Shown here piece after piece: positions 1 through 7,906 of a stretch of 64,000 bases of DNA (its first letter is position 1; every line of letters begins with the position of its first letter). The notes under the pieces were generated by a model. The model did no database searches, had not been told where the DNA came from, and saw only the letters and a list, made by a program, of their open reading frames with translations. Source of the stretch: CAVZTA01 sp963778025. GTDB lineage: Bacteria; Chloroflexota; Limnocylindria; Limnocylindrales; CSP1-4. The stretch is taken from positions 1 to 64,000 of the forward strand of contig CAVZTA010000010.1 in NCBI GenBank assembly GCA_963778025.1. Direction: 5' to 3'. The position numbers and the translations under genes are program-made.

Positions 1-190
1 TCCGGTGGGAGGCGCCGTCGCTCGGTCCACCTGAAGCGCATCTACGTTGCGAGCATCGGCGGAGCCCTGAAACCGCCGAGCGAGGACAACGACACTGCGG
101 CGTGGAGGCTTCCTCGTCGCATCATGCTCGACGCCATCGCGCCGACGCACTGGGTTGTAACGAGCTGGGTCCGGCCGGCATCTATGGAGC

Positions 191-730
191 ATGATCGGAG
201 GAGTGATCGCGCATGCGGAGACGCTGGGGTCCATCGTGGCGCACGCCATCGCCGGCGATGAGTTGGCGTTCGCCCGGATCGTCGCGGCGCACCACGCCGA
301 CATGGCGCGCATCGCGTTCTTCGTCTGCGGCGACCTCGACCTTGCCGAGGAGGCGGAGCAGGCCGCCTGGGCCGTCGCGTACCGTCGGCTCAAAGACCTG
401 CGGGACCCAGACCGTCTGCGCCCGTGGCTGATGTCGGTCGCCGCCAACGAGGCGCGCCAGATCGCCCGGAGCCAGCGCCGGCGGACGGTTCGGGAGCTGT
501 CCGTGGCCGACCGGACAACGCCGCATGACATCGACCACGCCGCGATGATCGACCTCACCGACGCCCTGGCTCGGCTTGACCCGAAGGACCGGGCGATCGT
601 AGGCCTCCGTTTCATCGGCGGCTTCGAATCGGCCGAGGTCGGTCGCGCGATGGGCATGACCGCGTCAGGCGTGCGAGTGCGGCTCCATCGCCTCCTCGAG
701 CGGTTGCGGAAGGACCTCGGCGATGACTGA
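191..730 (+). CDS. ECF-type RNA polymerase sigma factor
   Basis: A 179-residue protein of the sigma-70 extracytoplasmic-function class, which directs RNA polymerase to a small stress or envelope regulon. Region 2 lies at about residues 20-90 (DLAEEAEQAAW, then RPWLMSVAANEARQ). Region 4, a helix-turn-helix, lies at about 118-172 (ALARLDPKDRAIVGL, then GMTASGVRVRLHRLLERLR). The length is normal for the family. The gene overlaps the next one by 8 bp (ATGACTGA), so the pair is probably translated together, as usual for a sigma factor and its membrane regulator. ATG at 191 is used; a GTG at 203 is a weaker alternative because its Shine-Dalgarno sequence would be too close. Confidence 0.88.
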   Translation: MIGGVIAHAETLGSIVAHAIAGDELAFARIVAAHHADMARIAFFVCGDLDLAEEAEQAAWAVAYRRLKDLRDPDRLRPWLMSVAANEARQIARSQRRRTVRELSVADRTTPHDIDHAAMIDLTDALARLDPKDRAIVGLRFIGGFESAEVGRAMGMTASGVRVRLHRLLERLRKDLGDD

Positions 731-2063
731 GCGACAGGCCCACGAGACGTTCGAGACACGCTTCGCCGAGCGCGCCCTCGCCTACACGGATCGCGCCACC
801 GTGCGCCCCGTGGACGCGCTCGCCATCTCGCGTGCTGCGATGACGTCCTCGCGGGCGACCGGCGTGTGGCGGCGTGGGCGCGGCAGGTGGCTGATCGATC
901 GGCGCATCGGCGATGGTCGCTGGTCGGCAGCTCTCGTGACCGTCGTCGTCATCGGCGTGATCGCCGTCGCCATCGTCGGGCGTCGGTCCGACTCCGCCAT
1001 CGGCCCGCAGCCGACAGGCGCGATCGCTTCGATCCCAGCTGCGAGCGGGCCGATCCCCGACGCACTTCGTCATTCGTGGCAACGCCCCTACGCGGTGACC
1101 CCCGGTCTGGATCAATGGGGGTCGGGATCCCTGACCCTCGCCGTCGGCATCATGGACGTCGCGCCCGAGCCGGGAGCCGCCGCGTCTCGATCCGCGATCG
1201 GGTCGGCCGCGCCCGACACGCTCGTGGTCACGGCCACCGTCGAGACACGGGGTTGCGCCGTCGGGGATGCAGGGACCTACCACTGGTCAGTGGAGGGGCA
1301 GGGCACGGTCATGACCCTCACGCCGATCGGTGCGGATGCCTGCACGACCCGTGAGCGCGCACTCGCTGGGCAGTGGGTGCGATCAGACCTCCCCCTGCCT
1401 CCGAGTGGCATCACGCTGGCACCAGGGACGTACCCGACTGCGGCCTTCGACCCGTTCGGGGCGCCCAGGGTGTCGGAGCAGCTTTCGTACACGGTGCCCG
1501 AACGGTGGAAGGTCAAGGAGGACCAAGCCGAAACCTTCCTGTTGCATCAGCTCCCCGACGATCTTGCGAGCCAGCCGTCGGCGGATCTGTTCCTGCACAT
1601 GTTCACCCAGCCCCGGATGGCCGCGGACTTTGCGGCAGGCGCGATCTGCGGTTCGTCCACCCTCGCGCCCGATGTCGGCCGCGGGGTCGACGAGATCGTG
1701 GCAGCGATCAGGGCTCGACCGGGCGTCGTGTCGACGTCACCGTCGGCGGTGACGATCGGTGGCTACCGGGGCCAGATGCTCGATCTCCACCTTGCGGCAT
1801 CCTGGACCGGCGGTTGCAAGTCGCCGGATGGGCCGATCGTCGCGATGCCCATCCTCCTGGGAAGTGGAGCCGACGTCGGGGCCGGGGCCGCCCTCGGTCC
1901 GGATAGTCCGTTCCGACTGATCCTGCTCGACCTCACCGGCGGGCGGACGCTGGCCATCGCCGTCTTCAGTGGCGGTCCCTTGGAAGCCTCGGAGCTCGAC
2001 GAGCACGCTGCCGAGGCCATGCCCATCATCGAGAGCCTGGAGTTCCATCCACCGACGCCATAG
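723..2063 (+). CDS. Membrane-anchored putative anti-sigma partner with large exported domain
   Basis: A 446-residue protein with a cytoplasmic N-terminus of about 65 residues, one membrane helix at about 68-86 (VTVVVIGVIAVAIV) and a large exported part. It begins inside the end of the sigma gene, and this arrangement plus the topology suggests an anti-sigma or sensor role. No zinc-binding anti-sigma HxxxCxxC motif is visible, so that function is inferred from position only. The exported part has a YTVPERWKVKED segment near residue 255 followed by a predicted alpha/beta region, similar in style to exported domains of uncharacterised Chloroflexota proteins. No enzyme motif was recognised. Confidence 0.6.
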   Translation: MTERQAHETFETRFAERALAYTDRATVRPVDALAISRAAMTSSRATGVWRRGRGRWLIDRRIGDGRWSAALVTVVVIGVIAVAIVGRRSDSAIGPQPTGAIASIPAASGPIPDALRHSWQRPYAVTPGLDQWGSGSLTLAVGIMDVAPEPGAAASRSAIGSAAPDTLVVTATVETRGCAVGDAGTYHWSVEGQGTVMTLTPIGADACTTRERALAGQWVRSDLPLPPSGITLAPGTYPTAAFDPFGAPRVSEQLSYTVPERWKVKEDQAETFLLHQLPDDLASQPSADLFLHMFTQPRMAADFAAGAICGSSTLAPDVGRGVDEIVAAIRARPGVVSTSPSAVTIGGYRGQMLDLHLAASWTGGCKSPDGPIVAMPILLGSGADVGAGAALGPDSPFRLILLDLTGGRTLAIAVFSGGPLEASELDEHAAEAMPIIESLEFHPPTP

Positions 2064-2099
2064 GCCGATCCGCGTGAGCGCTTGGTCACGCGCCGGTCG

Positions 2100-2418
2100 T
2101 TCGGCCGAACGAAACTGCCTCCCTTCGGGGTCGACGGAGTTGTCCGCGCCGCCTGCGACCAGGACGTTCCCGTCGGGCAGGAGTGTCGCCGAATGCTCTC
2201 CTCTTCCCGTCACCAAGCTGGCCGTGGCGCTCCATGTCCCGACGGCGAGCGGCGCGGACGGAGTCGCCGTCACACCCGACGTTGACGGCGTTGGAGACAT
2301 CTCCGTCATCGCAGGAGTCGCGGCGGTCGAGGTCGATGTGGCGGCGGGCGAGGCTGTCGAAGCGCAACCCGACAGGAATGATCGTGACGGCGCCAAGGAT
2401 GGAAGGAAGACGGGGCAT
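2100..2418 (-). pseudogene. Kelch/galactose-oxidase-like lipoprotein, N-terminal remnant
   Basis: Read on the minus strand, ATG at 2418 begins MPRLPSILGAVTII. A one-base shift near 2375 then moves to the frame giving LSGC, a good lipobox, followed by an Ala/Thr/Ser/Pro linker and then a kelch unit (LAVGTWSATASLVTGR, then HSATLLPDGNVLVAGG). This is the N-terminal end of a secreted kelch-repeat beta-propeller lipoprotein. Homology fades after about 2110, so only one blade remains. The shift falls exactly between the hydrophobic core and the lipobox. The piece could be a pseudogene or a sequencing indel plus a genuine deletion. Confidence 0.6.
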
Positions 2419-2509
2419 GTTGCTCCCGCTGACTCGTGCGCGCGCATCCCCGCGCGGGCACACCGATCGGTCGCTCGCCGGGGGACGAACCATTCCAACG
2501 CCGGTCGGA

Positions 2510-2745
2510 TCAGGACTCCGGTCGGTACAGCTCCGTCGACTTCAGGCCGACGGCATCGGCCCCTTCCCCTCCGACGACAAGCAGCTCGCCGTCCTCCAAG
2601 ACGACGGCCCGCGCGATGGCGCGTCCGATCGGGATGTCTACGACCCCGGTCCACCCGGCTGTCGCGCCGTCGAGCTGCTCGACGAGTGGGAAGCCGAGGC
2701 CGCTCGGCTCGGCGAGAAGCGGACAGATCCGGCCTACTGGCCCGA
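2510..2745 (-). pseudogene. Kelch-repeat C-terminal remnant
   Basis: On the minus strand an open frame ending in TGA at 2510-2512 reads GWTGVVDIPIGRAIARAVVL, then EDGELLVVGGEGAD and KSTELYRPES, a typical last kelch blade and C-terminus. A TAA lies just upstream and no start codon or signal peptide is present, so the N-terminal part is missing. It lies immediately upstream, on the same strand, of a separate N-terminal kelch remnant. The two therefore cannot be halves of one gene in normal order. Function lost or unknown. Confidence 0.55.
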
Positions 2746-2904
2746 GGGTGAGGTCTGGTTACGCGCCCGATCCGGACGGGACTCCGGGTAGTGCGCCAGC
2801 GCCCGCCGCAGCTCGGCAGCCGTCAGCGGCCGACCTGACCGCAGCTCCTGGTCGTGGATGCCCTGGAGGAACGCGAGGCGATATCGCTCCTCGAGGTCAC
2901 CTGA
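2734..2904 (-). pseudogene. Small coding-like remnant directly after a stop codon
   Basis: A frame of about 55 codons with normal protein composition (LEERYRLAFLQGIHDQELRS, then TAAELRRALAHYPESRP) ends in TAG at 2734-2736. It is in the same frame as the gene ending at 2905 and starts straight after that gene's TGA, with no start codon of its own. It may be a small gene that lost its start through an indel (a GTG and AGG-rich region lies at about 2893-2900), or a former C-terminal extension. No family recognised. Confidence 0.35.
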
Positions 2905-3384
2905 TCAGCTTTGCGCGGTCACCGTCGTCACCGGCAGCTTGAACCGGCGCTCGATCCGGCTCGGGACATCCATCCGCAGCCACCGGGAGACGCCGGCAGG
3001 CAGGGTCGACACGATGATCTCGTCGAACGGTCCCTCCGTCAGCGACTCCTCGACCGCCGCGACGGGATCGCTCGCGCCGACATCGCCAGCCGCATCGGCC
3101 CCAGCCGCTCGGATCGCCTCGAGGAGCTGCTCTAGACGCTTTTGACTCTCTTGGTCGGCACGGCGCTCGGCGTCGGCCTGACGCGCGGGCAGCCCGGCGA
3201 GGACGTCAGGGCTGACGCCGGTGTCGGCGTCGCCGAGTCCGACCCCAACGCCCGCGTCCTCGACGGGCACATGCGGGACGAGCACGTAGAAGGAACTCAC
3301 GCCCTGGGCAATGCGGTGCCGGATCTCCTCCGCGAGCTTCTCGCCCCCGAGCGTCTGGTTTGCGACCACCAGATATCGCGGCAT
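2905..3384 (-). CDS. Universal-stress-like alpha/beta protein
   Basis: 159 residues. The N-terminus (MPRYLVVANQTLGG) is a beta strand plus nucleotide-loop-like turn. The C-terminal half has FDEIIVSTLPAGVSRWLRMD and then RRFKLPVTTV, a pattern seen in UspA-like actinobacterial and Chloroflexota proteins. A charged central helix (QADAERRADQESQKRLEQLL) joins the halves. ATG at 3384 is chosen because a strong GAGGAGG Shine-Dalgarno sequence lies 8-14 bases upstream; longer in-frame starts lack one. Exact role unknown; nucleotide binding is plausible but unproven. Confidence 0.65.
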   Translation of the reverse strand: MPRYLVVANQTLGGEKLAEEIRHRIAQGVSSFYVLVPHVPVEDAGVGVGLGDADTGVSPDVLAGLPARQADAERRADQESQKRLEQLLEAIRAAGADAAGDVGASDPVAAVEESLTEGPFDEIIVSTLPAGVSRWLRMDVPSRIERRFKLPVTTVTAQS

Positions 3385-4032
3385 GGCCGACCTCCTCATT
3401 CCTTGCGTAAACCCCATGATGGACACGGCACGTCTTCGGCGCACGTCCAACCGCGTCGCACCGGGATCGGAACGCCTGTGGGAACACGCCGCGCTGGAAG
3501 AGGAGATCGCGCAGCACGACTCTCCGCTCCCGGAAGAGCAGGCGGAGCAGGAGCCCGGCGACCGGACTCGTCACGGCGAGAACTAGGCAGCCATCCGGTC
3601 GGCTCTGTCGACCGAACGCACCATGGACGCGGTCCAATGCCAATTCCGGCCTCGCACCGTTGCGCGCGGCGATCGCCGGGCCTGCCCCCTACGCCATCGA
3701 GTCGTAGGTCGACGGCGTCCATGGACGCGTCGTATTCGCACCCGGCCGTGAGCTCGAAACGCGGAACCGTCGCGGCGAGCGCCGCCAGTTCGACTAACGA
3801 CACAGGTTGCCCCGCCGATACGCGGGCGCGATCCCCTCGTCATCACGGCACATGCCGATGAGTCATGACTCTGTGGGGTGACAGCCCAGGGTTGCCCGCA
3901 GGAGCGCCGAAGCTGGGGGACTGTCGGCTCTCCCATTGGTCCTCCCCAACGGAGCGAGACGTCTGGGGCGGACAATCGCGTTTCACGCCCGAGCCTCCCA
4001 TCACCACCCGGCCAGTCCGGAGAGGAGATCCC
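3385..4032. other. Region without a confident gene
   Basis: Several overlapping open frames exist, none with convincing composition along its length. Minus-strand pieces near 3680-3800 (VELAALAATVPRFEL) and 3510-3600 (LVLAVTSPVAGLLLRLLF) look locally protein-like. They may be fragments of a frameshifted gene, but they could not be joined into a recognisable product. Confidence 0.3.
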
Positions 4033-4500
4033 ATGCGGAGCACAACGCGAGCTGTTGCGGTCGGAGTGTCGTTGGCGGCGTCGGTGCTACTTCTTCAGGG
4101 TTCGGCCTTGGGTGCGGCCACGGGCAACCGGGGCGGCCACACCATGACCTTCCACGTGTTGTTCAGTGACCCCAGCTACACCGATCTCGGGGCGCCGGGT
4201 TTCTCAGCAGCGGACGTGATCGTCTTCCATGACCGGCTCCTTCAGAGCGCGAAGCCGGTGGGCGACGAGGTCGGAAGCTGTGTCCTCGTCGACGACACGG
4301 GTCTCTCCAACTGCAGTGGCATCGTGCAACTCGAGGACCGCGGGACGATCAGCTTCTCGTTCGTGAACGCGCCGCCGCCCCACAAGGTACTGGCCGTCAC
4401 CGGTGGGTCTGGAGAGTTCAGGGCAGTCCGTGGCGACGGCACTCTCGACGAGAACGGGGATGGCACAGGCACCCTCGTTCTGCGGCTCATCGGCGGATAG
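4033..4500 (+). CDS. Secreted AOC-barrel-like protein
   Basis: 155 residues with a Sec signal peptide (VGVSLAASVLLLQGSALGAA, cleavage near residue 29). The mature part resembles the allene-oxide-cyclase/dirigent-like beta-barrel fold found in many actinobacterial and Chloroflexota secreted proteins: DVIVFHDRLLQ, VGSCVLVDDTGLSNCSG, then ISFSFVNAPPP, LAVTGGSGEFRAVRG and GDGTGTLVLRL. The two cysteines (GSC and SNC) probably form a disulfide. ATG at 4033 follows a GAGAGGAGA ribosome site. Enzymatic activity is not expected in bacterial members, and the biological role is unknown. Confidence 0.7.
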   Translation: MRSTTRAVAVGVSLAASVLLLQGSALGAATGNRGGHTMTFHVLFSDPSYTDLGAPGFSAADVIVFHDRLLQSAKPVGDEVGSCVLVDDTGLSNCSGIVQLEDRGTISFSFVNAPPPHKVLAVTGGSGEFRAVRGDGTLDENGDGTGTLVLRLIGG

Positions 4501-4829
4501 CCGCACGGAGCAAACCACGCCCGGGCAGACGCCATCAGTTCCGGCGCGACCCGAACTCGGCCAGCTCGTCGAGGTGCCCTCAGCGCCGACCGCATCTGCC
4601 GTCGCCGACTCGGCTTCTCGCCCGTCGCGTGGCGTGGCGCTCGACCAGAGCCCCTGACGGATGAGCGCGGCGCGCGAGATCAGCGCGTCGAGGTCGTCGC
4701 GGAGGCCCTGACGGTCTTTTCTCGTCGGTCACGCAGTCATGATGAGGCCCTCCGGCGACTGCCAAGGGGCCTCGGGCGAAACGCGCCGGCATCCGCGTCC
4801 GGTCTCACTGGTGCTGCTAGGTTTCCGAG
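4501..4829. other. Intergenic stretch, nothing recognised
   Basis: No coding frame with a family signature, RNA gene or clear terminator was found between the secreted protein and the DUF1345 gene. Confidence 0.4.
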
Positions 4830-5465
4830 GTGGCGACACGCCTTCCCGACTCCGCGCACGGGCGCCTGGCCTGGTCGATCGTGGCGGGCATCCTGATCGG
4901 GCTCGTCGTCGGGGCGCTCACGTACGTCGAGTTGGGCGTGCTTGCGGCGATCGCCTCGACCGCGGCCACGTTCGTCCTGACAGGCTGGTGGGTGCTGTGG
5001 CCGATGGACGCCGAGTCGACCAGCAGCCATGCCCAACGCGATGAGTTCGAGCCGCGCCTCGAGGAGGTCGTGGTCGTGGGCTGGGCGCTGGCCGGTCTGA
5101 TCATGGTGGCGCTCCTGCTGTTGCTGGGCAGGAGCGACGAACGCCCGCTGGTGGCGCTGCTCGCCCTAGCCGGCGTGGCCATGTCGTGGGCCGGGCTTCA
5201 TCTCATGTACACGGCCCGCTATGCCTATCTCTTCTACTCGGACGGGCCAGGCGGGATCGACTTCCACAGCGACGAGGCGCCTGCGTACCGCGACTTCCTG
5301 TACTTCAGCTACAACCTGGGGATGACCTACCAGGTCTCCGACACCGACGTGTCGAGCCGCACGATCCGCGCCATCGTGCTCCGCCACTGTCTCCTGTCGT
5401 ATGGCTTCGGGACGGTGATCCTGGCCACGACGATCAACCTGATCGCCAGCTTCGTGGCCGGCTGA
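4830..5465 (+). CDS. DUF1345 family membrane protein
   Basis: 211 residues with about five membrane helices (at roughly 13-32, 36-58, 80-98, 106-124 and 183-207). The family signature is present: a tyrosine-rich loop (YTARYAYLFYSD), then DFLYFSYNLGMTYQVSDTDV and a closing hydrophobic segment (TVILATTINLIASF). DUF1345 proteins are inner-membrane proteins of unknown function; the conserved DFLYFS/GMTYQ loop is the best candidate functional site. GTG at 4830 is the likely start. A strong hairpin lies about 100 bases downstream. Confidence 0.85.
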   Translation: MATRLPDSAHGRLAWSIVAGILIGLVVGALTYVELGVLAAIASTAATFVLTGWWVLWPMDAESTSSHAQRDEFEPRLEEVVVVGWALAGLIMVALLLLLGRSDERPLVALLALAGVAMSWAGLHLMYTARYAYLFYSDGPGGIDFHSDEAPAYRDFLYFSYNLGMTYQVSDTDVSSRTIRAIVLRHCLLSYGFGTVILATTINLIASFVAG

Positions 5466-5563
5466 TCCGAGCGCGTCCGCCGACCGACGCGGCCGCGGAT
5501 GATGATGGGCGGAGCCGAGGCGAAAGGGGTCATCGGAGGGGTCAGAGCAGCCGCGAATTACGA

Positions 5564-5588
5564 AGACCCGGCCCATCGGGCCGGGTCT
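5564..5588 (+). terminator. Hairpin terminator after the DUF1345 gene
   Basis: An 11-bp perfect stem, AGACCCGGCCC with GGGCCGGGTCT, and a 3-base loop. No clear U-tract follows. It lies just before the partial tRNA copy. Confidence 0.6.
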
Positions 5589-5602
5589 CGCACGTGATCT
5601 GA

Positions 5603-5647
5603 TGGAGCCGACACTCGGATTTGAACCGAGGACCTGCTGTTTACGAA
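5603..5647 (-). repeat. 45-bp partial tRNA-Thr 3' copy (candidate att site)
   Basis: Identical over 45 bp to 7651-7695 inside the intact tRNA-Thr. It covers the CCA end, 3' acceptor strand, T arm and variable region up to the anticodon loop. After position 5647 the sequence diverges (GTAGAT instead of ACAGCT), so it cannot make a tRNA. Same orientation as the intact tRNA and downstream of its 3' end, which is the geometry left by integration into a tRNA gene. Confidence 0.75.
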
Positions 5648-5700
5648 GTAGATCGGCCTGAGCGTTGTGGCGCAAGCGTGGATTCTCGAGCGTAAGCCGC

Positions 5701-6388
5701 TCAATTAGCAGGTCTTCGTTTCGAGCGCGCGCTTGTCGTGAACAGTTGCTCGCCCACGGTTGCGACCGTCCAGTCGATCCAATCCTGGTGCTTCCAACCA
5801 AAGTCGAACACGAGGACCCGGTAGACGTCCATCCCTAGATAGAGCAGCAGCAGGTCGGTTGCCCGCTCCGGGCTGACGCCCAGGCGAAGCGCCGACTTCG
5901 TCGCCAAGATGTCGACGATGGCGCGGTAACCCTGCGCGCGCCAGCGTTCGTGGAATCTGCGAACAGCGGCGGTCTCGGGGTCGCTTCCCGCGGCGCCCCG
6001 GACGATCGTGTCGAGCGGGGTCGCCCGCGTCATGATCTCGCCGATTCCCTCGACCGCATGGCGGAGAGCGACGGTCAGGTCCGGCTGATCGGCCATCTTC
6101 AGATACCACGCCGTCTGGTCGGGTGGCACAGGGTCACCTTCGCCGAGTACGGCGAAGTCGTATGCGCGGCTGAGCAGTTCACTCTTGGTATGGAACGTGA
6201 AGTACACCGTCTGCACGGCCACCCCTGCAGCGCTCGGCGACATCGATCATCGTCGTTCCGGTGTAGCCGCGCTCGCAAAAGAGCGTGTACGCGGCCTTCG
6301 TGATGCGCAGTCGGGTCGCCCGAGCACGGTCACGCCGCGTCAGTTCGCTACGGGCATGTCTCTTGACTTCGGTCATCGATTGCGGCAT
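5701..6388 (-). pseudogene. TetR-family regulator with one frameshift
   Basis: The N-terminal frame holds a TetR helix-turn-helix (RLRITKAAYTLFCERGYTGT, then TMIDVAER). The C-terminal frame resumes at once with AAGVAVQTVYFTFHTKSELL and a ligand domain of about 150 residues ending RSKRRPAN. The shift lies near 6225, where restoring one GC dinucleotide (CGCT to CGCGCT) would repair the gene. It is divergent from the SRPBCC gene with a double palindrome between them, so it probably controls itself and that gene. Start is uncertain: ATG at 6388 or 6376. The indel may be natural or a sequence error. Confidence 0.75.
5705..5719 (+). repeat. Inner 15-mer, left copy
   Basis: TTAGCAGGTCTTCGT, identical to 7548-7562. 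It resembles the variable-loop/T-stem part of the tRNA-Thr (AGCAGGTCCTCG) but in the opposite orientation. It sits just inside the left end of the putative island. Confidence 0.5.
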
Positions 6389-6402
6389 GCTACAGGAGTC
6401 AA

Positions 6403-6425
6403 TCACTAGTGAGCGTCACTAGTGA
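6403..6425. promoter_or_regulatory. Double palindromic operator between the TetR and SRPBCC genes
   Basis: Two copies of the perfect 10-bp palindrome TCACTAGTGA at 6403-6412 and 6416-6425, centres 13 bp apart, separated by GCG. The site lies between divergent genes, 15 bp from the regulator start and 33 bp from the SRPBCC start. This is the expected place and form of a TetR operator. Confidence 0.7.
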
Positions 6426-6458
6426 ACGAAGTCCAGTGGTTCCAGGAGGAGAACGACG

Positions 6459-6897
6459 GTGGTCAAGGCAGAACGGACCGTCGTCATCGATCGCCCGATT
6501 CAACAGGTCTTCGCCTATGTGACCGATCAGACGAATACACCTCACTGGCAGGCAGGGCTGGTGGAGGTGCGTCGCACGACTCCAGGCCCGATCGGCGTCG
6601 GCACCAAGCACACCTTCGTGAGGAACTTCATGGGCCGCCGAATGGAGGCAGACAACGAGTACGTGGCGTACGAGCCTGACAGGCTCGTCACCTTCCGTAC
6701 GCACCTCAGGGCCGCCCCTGATGGCGTCCTATCTCTTCGAGGCCGAGCCCAACGGCACCCGGCTCACCTCCCGCGTCGAGCTCGAGGGAGCGGGCTTCTT
6801 CGGGCTCCTGGATCCGGTCATCGGGGTAGGCCTACGACGGGAGATGAAGGCCGCCCTGCCGGCCTTGAAGGCGCTTCTCGAGATCGGTCCGCGCCAG
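6459..6897 (+). pseudogene. SRPBCC (polyketide-cyclase-like) protein, frameshifted
   Basis: GTG at 6459 follows a strong AGGAGGAGAA site. Residues 1-82 form the first half of an SRPBCC ligand-binding fold (ERTVVIDRPIQQVFAYVTDQ, then TPHWQAGLVEVRR and GVGTKHTFVRNFMGRR). A one-base shift near 6702 moves to the frame giving YLFEAEPNGTRLTSRVELEG and LRREMKAALPALKALLE, the second half. SRPBCC proteins bind or act on small hydrophobic ligands; substrate unknown. The next gene probably began at an ATGA overlap at 6898. Divergent from the TetR gene and likely controlled by it. Confidence 0.7.
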
Positions 6898-7400
6898 ATG
6901 ACGCCGAGCGTGACGGCCATCCGGCAGCGAGCCTGGTGGGCACTCGCGGCGATCGCCGTCACCCTCGTCGTGTTCGGCGTGACCGACGTCGCGACGGGTG
7001 CGAAGGCGGATCCCGGGATCAGCTTGGCGGTCGTTGGCAAGGACCCGGCGGCACTCGAGGCGGCACAGCCCGACGCCTACCGCATGTTCGACTTCCTGAC
7101 CCGGAGCCAAGGCTTCGTGCTGGGGATGTTCGGGTTGCTCGTGCTCGCGGTCGCCACCATTCCATACAGAGCCGGGCAGCCTTGGGCATGGCGCGTGCTT
7201 TGGCTCCTGCCGGCCTGGGCGATCGTCGTGCCGTTCCTGTACCTCGACGCTTCGGTACGGCCCCGGGACAGCCGCCGGCCCCGCCGATGATCTCAGGTCC
7301 CGTCGTCGCAGTCGTCGCGGCGGCGGCGCTCCTCGTCGATCGTGGCCGGTTCCGAGTCTCTCGGCCCGCGTTTATCGATCCGACTGCACTCGGTAACTGA
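6898..7400 (+). pseudogene. Four-helix membrane protein, frameshifted near its end
   Basis: ATG at 6898 overlaps a TGA in another frame (ATGA), a common junction in this genome. The product has helices at WWALAAIAVTLVVFGVTDVA, then GFVLGMFGLLVLAVATIPY and WRVLWLLPAWAIVVPFLYL. A one-base shift near 7252 restores FGTAPGQPPAPP and a last helix (VVAVVAAAALLV), ending at 7400. As written, no stop separates it from the SRPBCC frame, so a fusion is also possible. Function unknown. It is the last gene before the tRNA end of the putative island. Confidence 0.55.
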
Positions 7401-7547
7401 TCGAGGCGGGGGATCGCTGCGTCTTTGCCGATAGAAACCTGCTGTGTGGAAAGCAACAGGTCTTCGAAGGCTCCGAGAGGATGCCTGGCGCGGTGGCCGG
7501 CCGAGCTCGTGCACGGTGGGCGGCATCGAGATCTCGCATCCGTCCAG

Positions 7548-7562
7548 TTAGCAGGTCTTCGT
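7548..7562 (+). repeat. Inner 15-mer, right copy
   Basis: TTAGCAGGTCTTCGT, same orientation as the copy at 5705-5719. It lies 88 bp before the intact tRNA-Thr, mirroring the left copy that lies 57 bp after the partial tRNA. Confidence 0.5.
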
Positions 7563-7650
7563 CCGTTACAGGTCTTGAGGCCGGATTCGGCGACGACGAA
7601 GACCGTGCTAACTCCAGACAGCTGCTCTTGCTGAGCACGAAAGAGGGGAG

Positions 7651-7725
7651 TGGAGCCGACACTCGGATTTGAACCGAGGACCTGCTGTTTACGAAACAGC
7701 TGCTCTACCGCTGAGCTATGTCGGC
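7651..7725 (-). tRNA. tRNA-Thr (anticodon CGT)
   Basis: Read on the minus strand: acceptor GCCGACA pairs with TGTCGGC. The D arm is GCTC...GAGC. The anticodon stem GCTGT/ACAGC holds the loop TTCGTAA with anticodon CGT. The T arm is CTCGG-TTCAAAT-CCGAG. Discriminator T and an encoded CCA end follow. All stems are perfect. Its 3' 45 bp are duplicated at 5603-5647. Confidence 0.95.
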
Positions 7726-7906
7726 CCGGCCTGAGAGTATAGGTGATGCAGTTCAGACCAGATCGGAAGGCGATGCCCGGCCCGGAGCCGACCTCGGGTC
7801 GAGGCACCCAGGGTCGACCGCTCCCAAACCGGAGGTCACAACGCCCGCATCAGGACGACTGCGGCGCCGTCACGCTGGCGGTCAGACCATCAGGGGCAGC
7901 ATCCAG

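Noticed and set aside
5603..5647. A second functional tRNA-Thr
   Set aside because: Only the 3' 45 bases are present; the anticodon stem, D arm and 5' acceptor strand are missing.
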